44,668 nt of DNA from CAZFHZ01 sp964519015 (GTDB lineage Bacteria > Blakebacterota > Blakebacteria > Blakebacterales > CAYUVJ01): NCBI GenBank assembly GCA_964519015.1, contig CAZFHZ010000012.1, forward strand, positions 1-44,668, read 5' to 3'. Shown here piece after piece: positions 23,723-32,128 of the stretch. The notes under the pieces were generated by a model, which searched no databases, had not been told where the DNA came from, and saw only the letters and a list, made by a program, of their open reading frames with translations. Numbering within the stretch: position 1 is the stretch's first letter; every line of letters starts with the position of its first letter. Both the position numbers and the translations under genes were made by a program.

Positions 23723-24907
23723 ATGCCCGTCTCCCGGAAGATTCAGGCTTCGTTCGCGCGTTCCTCATGGGTCCGGAAGATGTTCGAGGAGGGGCTGCGG
23801 CTGAAGGCGCAGTTCGGCCGCGACAACGTCTACGACTTCAGTCTGGGCAACCCCGACCTGGAGCCTCCCGCCGCCTTCCGGCAGGCCTTGAAGGATCTGG
23901 CCGCCGACGAGCAACCCGGCCGGCACGCCTACATGCCCAATGCCGGCTACCCGGAGACCCGGAAGGCAATCTCCGACTGGATGAGCGCCCTCCACGGGGT
24001 CACCTTCTCCGGTGAGGACGTGCTCATGACGGTGGGGGCGGCCGGCGCCCTCAACATCACCATGAAGACCCTGCTCGACCCGGGGGACGAGATGGTCGTC
24101 CCGCGCCCCTACTTCCTGGAGTACGCCAGCTACATAGACAACTACGACGGAGTGGTCCGGGCGGTGGACACCCGTCCCGACTTCTCGCTCGATCTGGAGA
24201 CCATCGCGGCCGGGCTGAACGAGCGCAGCCGCTTCGTGCTCATCAATTCCCCGAATAATCCGACCGGGCGGATCTACGACCGCGGGCAGATCGAGGGACT
24301 GGCCGAGCTGCTCGGTGAGGCGAGCGCCCGGCTCGGCCGTCCGATCTACCTGGTGAGCGACGAACCCTACCGGCGGATCACCTACGACGGGATCGAAGTG
24401 CCGAGCATCTTCTCCGTCTATCGCGACAGTATCGTGGTGACCTCCTTCTCCAAAGACCTCTCCCTGCCCGGCGAGCGGATCGGTTTTGTGGCGGTCCACC
24501 CGGAGCTGACCGACCGCACCGAGGTGCTGGCCGGGCTGGCCCTGTGCATCCGCAGCCTGGGTTATGTGAACGCCCCCGCGCTCATGCAGCGGGCGGTCGT
24601 GAGGGTGCTCGACGCCCAGGTGGACGTGGAGGTCTATCGCCGCCGCCGCAACCTCTTCTGCGATGCCCTGGCTTCGTTCGGCTACGGGTTCGTGCGCCCG
24701 GAGGGGGCCTTCTACATCTTCCCGCGCTCCCCGCTCCCCGACGACGTGGCTTTCGTCGGGCTGCTCCAGGAGGAACGAGTCCTGGTTACGCCGGGAGTGG
24801 CCTTCGACGGGGTGGGGCACTTCCGGATCGCCTACTGTGTGGATGACCGGACCATCGAGGCCGCCCTGCCCGGCTTCGAGAAAGTAATGAAGAAGCTCCG
24901 GGGCTGA
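23723..24907 (+). CDS. PLP-dependent aminotransferase class I/II
   Basis: A 394-residue cytosolic fold-type I aminotransferase. It shows the pyruvate/aspartate-family features YDFSLGNPDLEPP near the start, HAYMPNAGYPETRKAI, INSPNNPTGRIYDR (substrate-binding Asn), SDEPYRRITYDG (Asp and Tyr contacting PLP) and the PLP lysine Lys244 in SFSKDLSLPGERIG. The C-terminal small domain ends in FRIAYCVDD, containing the substrate-carboxylate Arg. The amino donor (aspartate, alanine or an aromatic amino acid) cannot be told. GGAGG precedes the ATG by 7 bases. It stands alone between the GH3 gene and the GWxTD gene. Just after it, at 24930-24962, are CTCACC/GGTGAG and AGGGGTACCCCT dyads that could end transcription. 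Confidence 0.94.
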   Translation: MPVSRKIQASFARSSWVRKMFEEGLRLKAQFGRDNVYDFSLGNPDLEPPAAFRQALKDLAADEQPGRHAYMPNAGYPETRKAISDWMSALHGVTFSGEDVLMTVGAAGALNITMKTLLDPGDEMVVPRPYFLEYASYIDNYDGVVRAVDTRPDFSLDLETIAAGLNERSRFVLINSPNNPTGRIYDRGQIEGLAELLGEASARLGRPIYLVSDEPYRRITYDGIEVPSIFSVYRDSIVVTSFSKDLSLPGERIGFVAVHPELTDRTEVLAGLALCIRSLGYVNAPALMQRAVVRVLDAQVDVEVYRRRRNLFCDALASFGYGFVRPEGAFYIFPRSPLPDDVAFVGLLQEERVLVTPGVAFDGVGHFRIAYCVDDRTIEAALPGFEKVMKKLRG

Positions 24908-25048
24908 TCCGGATAAACGGACCGCCCGCTCACCAGTCCCATGGGTGAGAGGGGTACCCCTGCCTGCCGGAGCCGGAGCCGAGGACACCCGAGCCCGGGA
25001 TTTCGCAGGGTACTGGCGGATCTCGCAGTCCTCAAGGACAGGTTTCAT

Positions 25049-27848
25049 ATGTCGACCGGCACCCCGGTAATCGAGCCCCGATCGGCGCGAGTGTGTCAGT
25101 CGCTCGCCTTCCTCAGTATCTTTCTAACCTTCACCGCCTGCGCCGCAATGGGGCACTTCCAGCCGACACCGCGGGAGGCTTCTCTCTGGCCTGTCCTCGA
25201 GCCGCTCGCCGACCGTTCCGAAAGACGTGCCTGGAAGGCGGCGGTCCGGATCGGGTCCGATTCCTTGAACGCCTTCCTGGACCGCTTCTGGGCCCGGCGC
25301 GATCCGACTCCCGGGACGCCGGCCAACGAGTACCGGGATCGGCTGCTCGCCCGGTTCGAGGAGGGATCGGGGCGGTTCACACCGGTCGGGCAGGACCGGC
25401 CGGATGATCGTATCGTCCCGTATACCCTCTTCGGAGAACCCGAACGAGTGGTCGATCATCACCTCAATTCCAGCTACCCCCGCTATCAGTACTGGAGATA
25501 TCCAGCACCGGCCGTTGATATCGCAGGTATGGAGAAGATGGGTTCAGTACGACCCGGTTTCGAGGTGGTTCTCTATCAGACCTCTGATGAACGCTTCCAT
25601 CTCAAGAGAGGTTTTCGCCTTGGACACGGCGTCCTCCAGGCGTTGAGCGCGATGGATGCGGTGGAATTGGGCCGGAGGCTCGGTAGTCGATCACCGGCTC
25701 CAGGCTTCGACGCCTTCGTGGTCTGGCGCCTGGGGACCGATCCCGGACCGGAGGGTCTGGGCGAGTTGCTCAAGCATCTGGAAGAGGGGGACGCCGCGCT
25801 GCAGCAGAGCATCCGGTATGCCATCCTCCCCCTTCGACTTCGGGCCGACTCCGGTGGCGGCCGGTCGCTCCTGTGGGAACGGGGCACGTCTATCCCGCGG
25901 CCGGGCGATGTTACGGCTAAGCCGCTGCCGGGACCATCACCCTTCGAGCCTGATCCCTTCGGCCGGATCGGAGAACTCCTCGCGGTCTATGATCCGGCGG
26001 CCCGCCTGCCGGTCGATACCGTCGAGGAACTGCGGAGGGAGGGTGCCAGGGCTGACTCGCTCCTCCAGTCGAGCAGCTGGCTTTCACCCGAGGAGTCGGA
26101 GCGACTCTTCACCGGCCCGCTCGGGCGGGCCCGTGAGTTGCTTGAGTCCGGGGATTCCCAGAGCGCCCACAAGTTGCTCGATCCCTTGCTGGACAGAGGA
26201 TACGCCGGGAATGCCGAAGCCTGGCACCTCGATGCGATCGCGCTGATGGAGTCGGGTGAGCCGGGGGGGCGCAACCTCGCCGACCTGAGGATCCGCAAAG
26301 CGCTCCGTCTCGACCCGGGCAATCTGCGCTACCATCTCACGCTGGCCCGCCTCCAGTACCAGCGTACTTACTACTACTACGCCTTTGATGAATTCGAGGA
26401 TTTCCTTGAAGAAGTACCCTTCCTGGCCGATGCCGTGGCGTTCAAGGCGGTCATGCTCCTCGAGAATTACTGGGCTTACGGCCCGAGAGCGGGCGGAGCG
26501 ACGACTCCCCTGTATGAGAGGATAATGAGGGTCGGGGAGTTCTCAGACACGTCACTCGATCTCCTCGATCGGGCGCTCCTGCTCGACCCGGACCATCCCC
26601 TGGCAACCTGGTGGCTCGGCCAGCACCACATCATGAAGAAAGACTGGATCGCCGCCATCCCCGTCATGAGTTACCTGATCAAAGTGGATGCCCATCGGGC
26701 GGAGGCGTTCCTGGGGCGGGGCCTGGCGTTCCAGCATCTGGGACGGCTCGAACAGGCGGCTGCCGACTACGAAGCCGGTCTCGCCCTGCTGCCGGTGGAT
26801 ATCCGCTCCCTGGCGGATGCTCCGGCCTGGGTGCAGCCGCCCGTCAGCGGAGGAGTCCCGGCTCCCCGCAAGCCCGACATTCCGGGTTGGTCCCGGCTCA
26901 GAGCGGAGGTGGTGCCGGCGGCGGGTGAACCGTCCACCGAGTCGTGCGATGCCTTCTGGAAGTCCCGAGATCCGCTCTTCTCGACGCCTGCCAACGAGCG
27001 AAGGCTCGAGCAGTATCGACGCTTCGCCCATGTGACCTGGAACTACCCCCGGTCCGACCTCGGACTGAGGGGGTGGGAGACGGTGAAGGGCCAGGTCTAC
27101 CTGCGCTATGGCGAACCGCTCTCCACCTACGATTACGCACTCGATAGGATGTGGCGGCAGATCAGGGGGGAGATCGCCGTGACAACCTGGCGGGAACGGT
27201 TCGATTATCCCCGGTTGAAGGTGGACAAGCCCGATCTCCCTGCCTTCAGCGCCTGGACCTATCCGGGATACTGGATCGGATTCCGATCTGGAATGATCAC
27301 CGGTTTGGACTGGTTGGCCCGTCCCTCGGAATACGAGCAGCTTATGGACAGTCTGCCTTCCCTGGAGGGCGTGGTCGGCTTCCGGGAGATCCGTCCGCTG
27401 ACGGCGGACTGGTACNNNNNNNNNNNNNNNNNNNNNNNNNNNNNNNNNNNNNNNNNNNNNNNNNNNNNNNNNNNNNNNNNNNNNNNNNNNNNNNNNNNNN
27501 NNNNNNNNNNNNNNNCGGCTCTACTTCGAGATCTACGACCTGTCGAAGGATCCATACGGAGCGACCGACTACCAGGTGGATCTGACGGTGACTACTCTCG
27601 GTGGCCCGACCTCGCTCCTGCCCGAGATCGAAACGTTTCTGGGCCGGCTGCTCGGACGGCAGGAGAAGGAGGACAGTGTCCGGCTCTCTTTTGCTTGCAG
27701 CGACATCCGAACGCAGGCCGAGCATGAATTCCAGCTCGTCTTCCCGCAGGGGGGGCGCGCCGGACAGTACCAGGTCACGGTGTCGGTTCGGGACAACCTC
27801 ACCGGGGCGGTATGTGGGCGCTACGTCCGGCTGGGGGCACCTCGATAG
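25049..27848 (+). CDS. GWxTD domain lipoprotein with TPR repeats, split by assembly gap
   Basis: The protein starts at ATG 25049 (AAGGA 10 bases upstream) with a signal peptide and Cys31 in FTAC, probably lipidated. The segment FLDRFWARRDPTPGTPANEY recurs later as FWKSRDPLFSTPANERR. The second copy is followed by the GWxTD core GWETVKGQVYLRYGEP. Between the two copies (about residues 360-600) are TPR-like helices. The family occurs in secreted proteins of several uncultured or Gram-negative phyla and has no known function. A 100-N gap (27416-27515) interrupts it. After the gap RLYFEIYDLSKDPYGATDY continues the family's C-terminal beta domain to 27848, but in another frame, because the N count is not the true gap length. 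Confidence 0.82.
27416..27515. other. Assembly gap (100 N)
   Basis: Exactly 100 N, a conventional placeholder. Coding sequence flanks both sides in frames that do not match across it, so the real gap length is not 100 (it must differ so as to restore the GWxTD gene's frame). Confidence 0.99.
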
Positions 27849-27871
27849 CACTGTTATCAGGTGATCCGGAC

Positions 27872-29395
27872 TCAACGGTCCGCAAGTGCCCGGTGGCGCT
27901 CCTCGAAGGCATCCTTCCCCCAGGCCAGCTGCAGGGCCAGCGGCGCCCGCTCCCGGGCCAGGGTGAGCAGGTCGGTACAGACCTGCCGGATGTCCCACTG
28001 GGCGTGGGCGTCCTCGCGTAGCCGGGCGATGTGGTAGAGCTCCCGCAGGTCCGCCTTGATCAGCATCCGCCGCCGGTGCCCGTTGGTGAGCACGTAGGCG
28101 GCCGCCTCCGGGTGCACCCCGTGCAGTCCCTCCCAGGCCTTGGCGGAGCGTTCGTAGACCTCGCGGAAGTCCGCTTCCAGCCCGGCCTCGATTACAGCGG
28201 GGGGATAGGTACAGCCGAGCGAGGGATCGTAGGGCTGGACCAGCTGGGTGGTCATGCGGTGGCGTTTCATCTGGCCGAAGCAGGCGGCGCTCAACACCAC
28301 TTCGAAGGTGAAGTCGGCCGCCTCGAACTCGCGGGTGGCCGACTCCCACGGGTTGGCGAAGCGGAGGTATTCCCGCAGGAAGCGCGCTCCCGACTTCGGG
28401 TCGGCGACCAGCCTGGCAGCGGCCGCATCGCAGGTCGCGGCGTCCGCCCCTGAGTGGGCGAGCAGCAGAGCCCGCAGGACCGCCCGGTCGGGCTCGGGGG
28501 TGTGGTCCACCAGACGCACGTCGCCGCGGGCGGGCAGGGGTCCCGAGGAGAGAGGCCGGCCCGGCGGGAACGCCTCCCCCAGTACTTCGCGGGCCAGCTC
28601 CCGCCCGTGCGGATGGGTATGCGTGAAATGCTCCTCGTTCAGGGGACACCCGAAGGTGCGCTCGTACTCGACCGGATCGGTCAGCAGGATGAGGGAGGGG
28701 GCCACCTCGCCGGCCAGGGTGAAGAAGGCCTCCCCCAGCGCCCGCAGCTCGTGCAGGGGGTGGGCCCGCAGGCGGCGGATGACGTACTCCAGGTTGCGGG
28801 CGTTGGCGGTGAAGCCCAATTGGGCGGTGGTGGCCAGCCCCATGACGTAGCGGGCGTCCTCCTTGGCCCGCACCTCCAGGTCGCGCAAGCCCGTCCGTGA
28901 GGCCGCCCCCGTCGGATCGGCCTGGATGAAGTGCGACCGAAGGGCCCGGTAGGCCTCCTCGTAGGCTTTCTGCTGGAGCGCCATGATGCGTTCGAAGGCC
29001 GCCCGCGGCTTCCCCTTGAACTCCTCGGGGACCACGTGGTCCCCCTTCAGTTCCTGGTAGCGCTGCGACTTCTCGGTAAAGGAGCAAAGCCGGTGCCACT
29101 CCAGGGCCTCCACGGCCAGCCGGGAGATATCGAGCACGTCGAAGTTGAACACGGCGTGCTCGGCCACCGACTGGTGGTTCATCTCGAAGATGATGGCCTG
29201 GGCGGAGCGGCGGGCGGCCGCCACGTCGGCCAGGGCCTTGGCCCGCAGCTCGGTCACCGGGGCCGGGTCGCGGCTGATGCGGGCGTAGGCCACCGCCACC
29301 GTCTCGGGGGTGAGGGCATCGACCCGAATCCCCCGCGCCCGGCACTCCTCGATGATGGCGCTGTCCAGGTTGAAGCCCGCCAGTTCGATCCGCAT
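27872..29395 (-). CDS. Two-domain ThyX-like (FAD-dependent thymidylate synthase family) protein
   Basis: A 507-residue protein made of two ThyX-like halves; typical ThyX proteins have 200-250 residues and form homotetramers. Domain 1 has NHQSVAEH (73-80) and WHRLCSFTEKSQRY (100-113), the ThyX signature RHRxxSxNExSxRY with the first Arg changed to Trp and Asn to Thr. It also has NARNLEY and a HELRAL segment. Domain 2 has FEAADFTFEV and KRHRMTTQ (RHR 378-380), but the Ser/Glu/Ser/Arg-Tyr part is lost, followed by PYDPSLGCTYPP and RELYHIARLR. If active it would methylate dUMP to dTMP with FAD and methylene-tetrahydrofolate. The ATG at 29395 is preferred to a GTG 6 bases upstream. Confidence 0.85.
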   Translation of the reverse strand: MRIELAGFNLDSAIIEECRARGIRVDALTPETVAVAYARISRDPAPVTELRAKALADVAAARRSAQAIIFEMNHQSVAEHAVFNFDVLDISRLAVEALEWHRLCSFTEKSQRYQELKGDHVVPEEFKGKPRAAFERIMALQQKAYEEAYRALRSHFIQADPTGAASRTGLRDLEVRAKEDARYVMGLATTAQLGFTANARNLEYVIRRLRAHPLHELRALGEAFFTLAGEVAPSLILLTDPVEYERTFGCPLNEEHFTHTHPHGRELAREVLGEAFPPGRPLSSGPLPARGDVRLVDHTPEPDRAVLRALLLAHSGADAATCDAAAARLVADPKSGARFLREYLRFANPWESATREFEAADFTFEVVLSAACFGQMKRHRMTTQLVQPYDPSLGCTYPPAVIEAGLEADFREVYERSAKAWEGLHGVHPEAAAYVLTNGHRRRMLIKADLRELYHIARLREDAHAQWDIRQVCTDLLTLARERAPLALQLAWGKDAFEERHRALADR

Positions 29396-29428
29396 GGTCA
29401 CCTCGGGTCGGTCGAGTCGTCCGGCCCC

Positions 29429-29457
29429 AACCTAGCACAAGCGCCCGGTCCCGTCAC
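29429..29457 (-). promoter_or_regulatory. Predicted promoter of the ThyX-like gene
   Basis: On the minus strand GTGACG (29452-29457) and TAGGTT (29429-29434) are 17 bases apart. A TGC directly before the -10 makes it an extended -10 type. The ATG at 29395 is about 34 bases downstream. Confidence 0.4.
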
Positions 29458-29488
29458 GGCCGGGAACCGATCATCGGTACAGCGGGCC

Positions 29489-30706
29489 TCAGCGGGGGAC
29501 GGCTTCGATCAAGGAGGAGCCGGTGACTGCGGGATCACCGTCGAGGAAGAAGATATGGGGACGACCCCGTTCGTCGGCCGCCAGCTCGAAGCTTCGGATT
29601 CGGTCGTACGAAGCGAAGAGGGGAGTATCCTCCCAACGGGGTACGTCCCCCACGACCGGGATGCGCTGCCAGAGCGGCATCGGACCCGCCACGTGACGGA
29701 TGCCACGCTCCAGGTCGAAACGTCGTTCCGGACGGACCACCGTGAAGAGGACCTGCAGTTCTCCGCCACAGGGCGCCAGGGCGAGGTTGCGGGCCGTCAC
29801 TTCCCGTTCCAGCACGGGGAGGGTCTCGATTCCCCAGCCGGATACCGGATCCATCCGCCAGAATGCGATCGTGTTCCTGCCCAGCAGACCGCTTGCCAGG
29901 CAGGCGGCTCCGGTAGCGTCGATGGCCAGCCGGATGGGAGCCTCCGCGGTAGCCGACGCGTCCGGCCGGTTGATGCGCGCCATCTGCTTGATCGTACCGG
30001 CCGTTACCGCGACATACCAGTAGAGGGGTTCCGGGGTCTCGGTATACAGGACGAGGTGGGCGGTGCCGGAAGCATCGACCGCCAGTGCCAGAACGGTGCT
30101 GCCCCCCGTGGCCGTCTCCGGTATGGGGGTCATCTGCATGGCCTCAAGCGATCCCGTCAGGCAGTAGAGACCGCGGTATCGGGCCCGTAGCACGAGGACG
30201 GGGTCCCCCGCCGATGTGGCGGCGACTGCTCCGGTCCCGCTCTCCCATCGTGTGTCCGGATGAACGGGCAACGGGATCACATTTGCCGTTGTCCCGACCA
30301 CCTGCCGCAGGACCGGTTCGTCCGCGCCCTCGGAGCAGAGGGTCCACCAGTGCCCGGCTGCCCCCGAGGCCAGCGAAAGGACCGCGACGGAGTCCACCGA
30401 TACGGACCAGCGCCCCGATTCCGACCAGCTTCCCTCCCCGCCGGTTAGCAGACAGACCTCCGCCGGCAAGGCGACCAGGAGGGCGAGCACGCCGTCCGGT
30501 CCGCTCGTGGCCTGCAGCCCCCGGATCGACTGATGCTCCAGCACGGGGAAGTAGTGATAGTCACCCTCCCGGCGTGCAGAGGGGCGGTCGAGATCGAAAG
30601 GGGTGCGAGAGCAGGCGGTGTCGGCCAACAGAAGCGAGCAGACGGCAGCCAGGAGGAACCCGGCGGCCTGCGGCCGGGTCCGTATGTCCGCTCGGTCGAG
30701 AGGCAC
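29489..30706 (-). CDS. Lipoprotein of unknown function, possible beta-propeller
   Basis: A 405-residue exported protein. The N-terminus has a hydrophobic signal followed by DTAC, a poor lipobox (Asp at -3), so lipidation is uncertain. The mature part is almost all short beta-strand text with repeated patterns such as VLALAVDASGTAHLVLY, IRLAIDATGAACLASG and FELAADERGRPHIFFL. Those recurring A.D..G..H strands are typical of six- or seven-bladed propellers such as BNR/Kelch-like or other sensor and adhesion proteins. I do not recognise a specific family. The GTG start at 30706 is the only start ahead of the signal. It follows the decarboxylase gene by 101 bases on the same strand. Confidence 0.65.
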   Translation of the reverse strand: MPLDRADIRTRPQAAGFLLAAVCSLLLADTACSRTPFDLDRPSARREGDYHYFPVLEHQSIRGLQATSGPDGVLALLVALPAEVCLLTGGEGSWSESGRWSVSVDSVAVLSLASGAAGHWWTLCSEGADEPVLRQVVGTTANVIPLPVHPDTRWESGTGAVAATSAGDPVLVLRARYRGLYCLTGSLEAMQMTPIPETATGGSTVLALAVDASGTAHLVLYTETPEPLYWYVAVTAGTIKQMARINRPDASATAEAPIRLAIDATGAACLASGLLGRNTIAFWRMDPVSGWGIETLPVLEREVTARNLALAPCGGELQVLFTVVRPERRFDLERGIRHVAGPMPLWQRIPVVGDVPRWEDTPLFASYDRIRSFELAADERGRPHIFFLDGDPAVTGSSLIEAVPR

Positions 30707-30807
30707 GGCGGCTCCCGGGTCGGATGTGGTGGAGGGATCCCCTGTCTCCAGGACGCTGTCCGAAGGATCGCGGTTTACCCCGGGATCGAAGCGAGCCGGT
30801 TCGGGGA

Positions 30808-31956
30808 TCAGGTGTTGATGTGCATCACCTGGGCGGGCGGGAAGCCGTTGAAGTGGGTGGCCGAAGCGCTGGTGTAAGCACCGATCAGCGGGGCATAGAG
30901 CAGGTCCCCCAGAGCCAGTTCGGGCAACTGCTCGGCCGTGGAGATGGTGTCGAGGGCGTCACAGGTCGGACCGAAGACCGCGCACACCTTCTCCTCCCCC
31001 TCCTTGAAGGCGTGGACGGGGTAGACGCAGTGGTCGAAGAGCACGCCGGAGAAGGTATGGTAGATACCGTCGTCCACGAAGTAACAGGTCTTCCCGGCCC
31101 GCTCCGCCTTGCCGATGATCTTCATCACCAGGGTGCCGGCATTGGCCACCATGAAGCGCCCCGGCTCGGCGATGATCTCGATGTAGGGGGGGATGAGCCG
31201 GTCGATCTCGGCGTTGAGCTTGGCCGCCAGCTCGGTGAAGGGGCGCACTCCGCTGTGGTACCTGACCGGGTAGCCGCCGCCGATGTCGAGGATCTTGATC
31301 CGGTGCCCGCGCGATTCCGACTCCTGGAAGATCGAGGCGGAGATCTGCAGGGCCTGCATGTAGTTCTCGAAGTTGTTGCACTGGCTGCCCACATGGAAGC
31401 TGATCCCTTCCAACACCAGGCCCGCTTTGTCGGCGGCCTCGATCAAACCGACCGCCTCGGCCGGATCGCACCCGAACTTGGAGGAGAGCTCGACCATGGA
31501 GCCGGTGTTGGGGACGCTGATGCGCAGCACCAGCCCGGCATGGGGACAGTACCTGCGGATCTTCTTGAGCTCCTCGGGGTTGTCGAAGGTCACCAGCGGC
31601 TTGTAGCGGTCGAGCTTCTGGAGGGTCTCGATCGGCTTGATCGTGTTGGCGTAGATCACCTTGTCCCAGATGAAGTCCTGGCGGACCCGAGCCGGCAGGT
31701 GCCGGATCTGCTTGTAGACCAGCATGAACTCGGGGAAGGAGGCCACGTCGAAGCTCCCCCCCAGGTCGTAGATCGTCTGGACGATCGCCGGCTCCGGGTT
31801 GGCCTTGACCGCGTAGTAGGCCTGTACCCGGGGGAGGCGCCGGCGGAACTCCAGGTAGTTCTTGCGGATCCGGTCGTGGTCCATCACCAGGACCGGTGTG
31901 CCATGCTCGGCCGCCACCTTCCTGAGTACCCGCTGGGCCGCCTTCGGGATCTTCAT
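30808..31956 (-). CDS. Ornithine/lysine decarboxylase, PLP type III fold
   Basis: A 382-residue alanine-racemase-fold decarboxylase (eukaryotic-ODC-like). The PLP lysine is Lys51 in YYAVKANP. The glycine-rich phosphate loop is DIGGGYPV, the catalytic Cys motif is GPTCDALD, and EPGRF is the Glu/Arg site near PLP. The Cys-Asp motif is the form seen in ornithine and lysine/ornithine decarboxylases rather than diaminopimelate or arginine decarboxylases, so it should make putrescine (or cadaverine). The start is the ATG at 31956 because GGGAGG lies 5-9 bases upstream; a longer frame begins at 32034. It is divergent from the DHS-like gene, forming a polyamine pair. Confidence 0.92.
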   Translation of the reverse strand: MKIPKAAQRVLRKVAAEHGTPVLVMDHDRIRKNYLEFRRRLPRVQAYYAVKANPEPAIVQTIYDLGGSFDVASFPEFMLVYKQIRHLPARVRQDFIWDKVIYANTIKPIETLQKLDRYKPLVTFDNPEELKKIRRYCPHAGLVLRISVPNTGSMVELSSKFGCDPAEAVGLIEAADKAGLVLEGISFHVGSQCNNFENYMQALQISASIFQESESRGHRIKILDIGGGYPVRYHSGVRPFTELAAKLNAEIDRLIPPYIEIIAEPGRFMVANAGTLVMKIIGKAERAGKTCYFVDDGIYHTFSGVLFDHCVYPVHAFKEGEEKVCAVFGPTCDALDTISTAEQLPELALGDLLYAPLIGAYTSASATHFNGFPPAQVMHINT

Positions 31957-32005
31957 CTCGCCTCCCAGATTCCGGTCGTGAGCTTCACCCTCGGTGTCCG
32001 GGCTC

Positions 32006-32053
32006 ACATTAGGCACCGGCCGTTTGCAATTCAAGGGGGTGCGTCGTCATATT
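32006..32053. promoter_or_regulatory. Overlapping divergent promoters of the polyamine gene pair
   Basis: Minus strand: TTGAAT (32029-32034), 17-base spacer, TAATGT (32006-32011), driving the decarboxylase. Plus strand: TTGCAA (32024-32029), 18-base spacer, CATATT (32048-32053), driving the DHS-like gene. The two -35 boxes share a base at the centre, so one polymerase or repressor would affect both genes. The -10 boxes are imperfect. Confidence 0.4.
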
Positions 32054-32128
32054 GGGACGGCCGGCGGCGGAAGCCGCGCTACGGTCGGGTCCACCAGGCG
32101 TACTGTTCCCGGAAACGAGGTCTCAGGC

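Noticed and set aside
20964..23768. A 934-codon open frame on the minus strand opposite the GH3 gene
   Set aside because: It is antisense to a full, well-conserved GH3 enzyme; its Gly/His/Gln/Pro-rich text is the usual shadow of GC-rich third positions and it has no signal, domain or ribosome-binding site.
24930..24962. Cluster of dyads (CTCACC/GGTGAG and AGGGGTACCCCT) after the aminotransferase as a riboswitch
   Set aside because: No known aptamer core and the next gene starts nearby; more likely a plain terminator-type structure.
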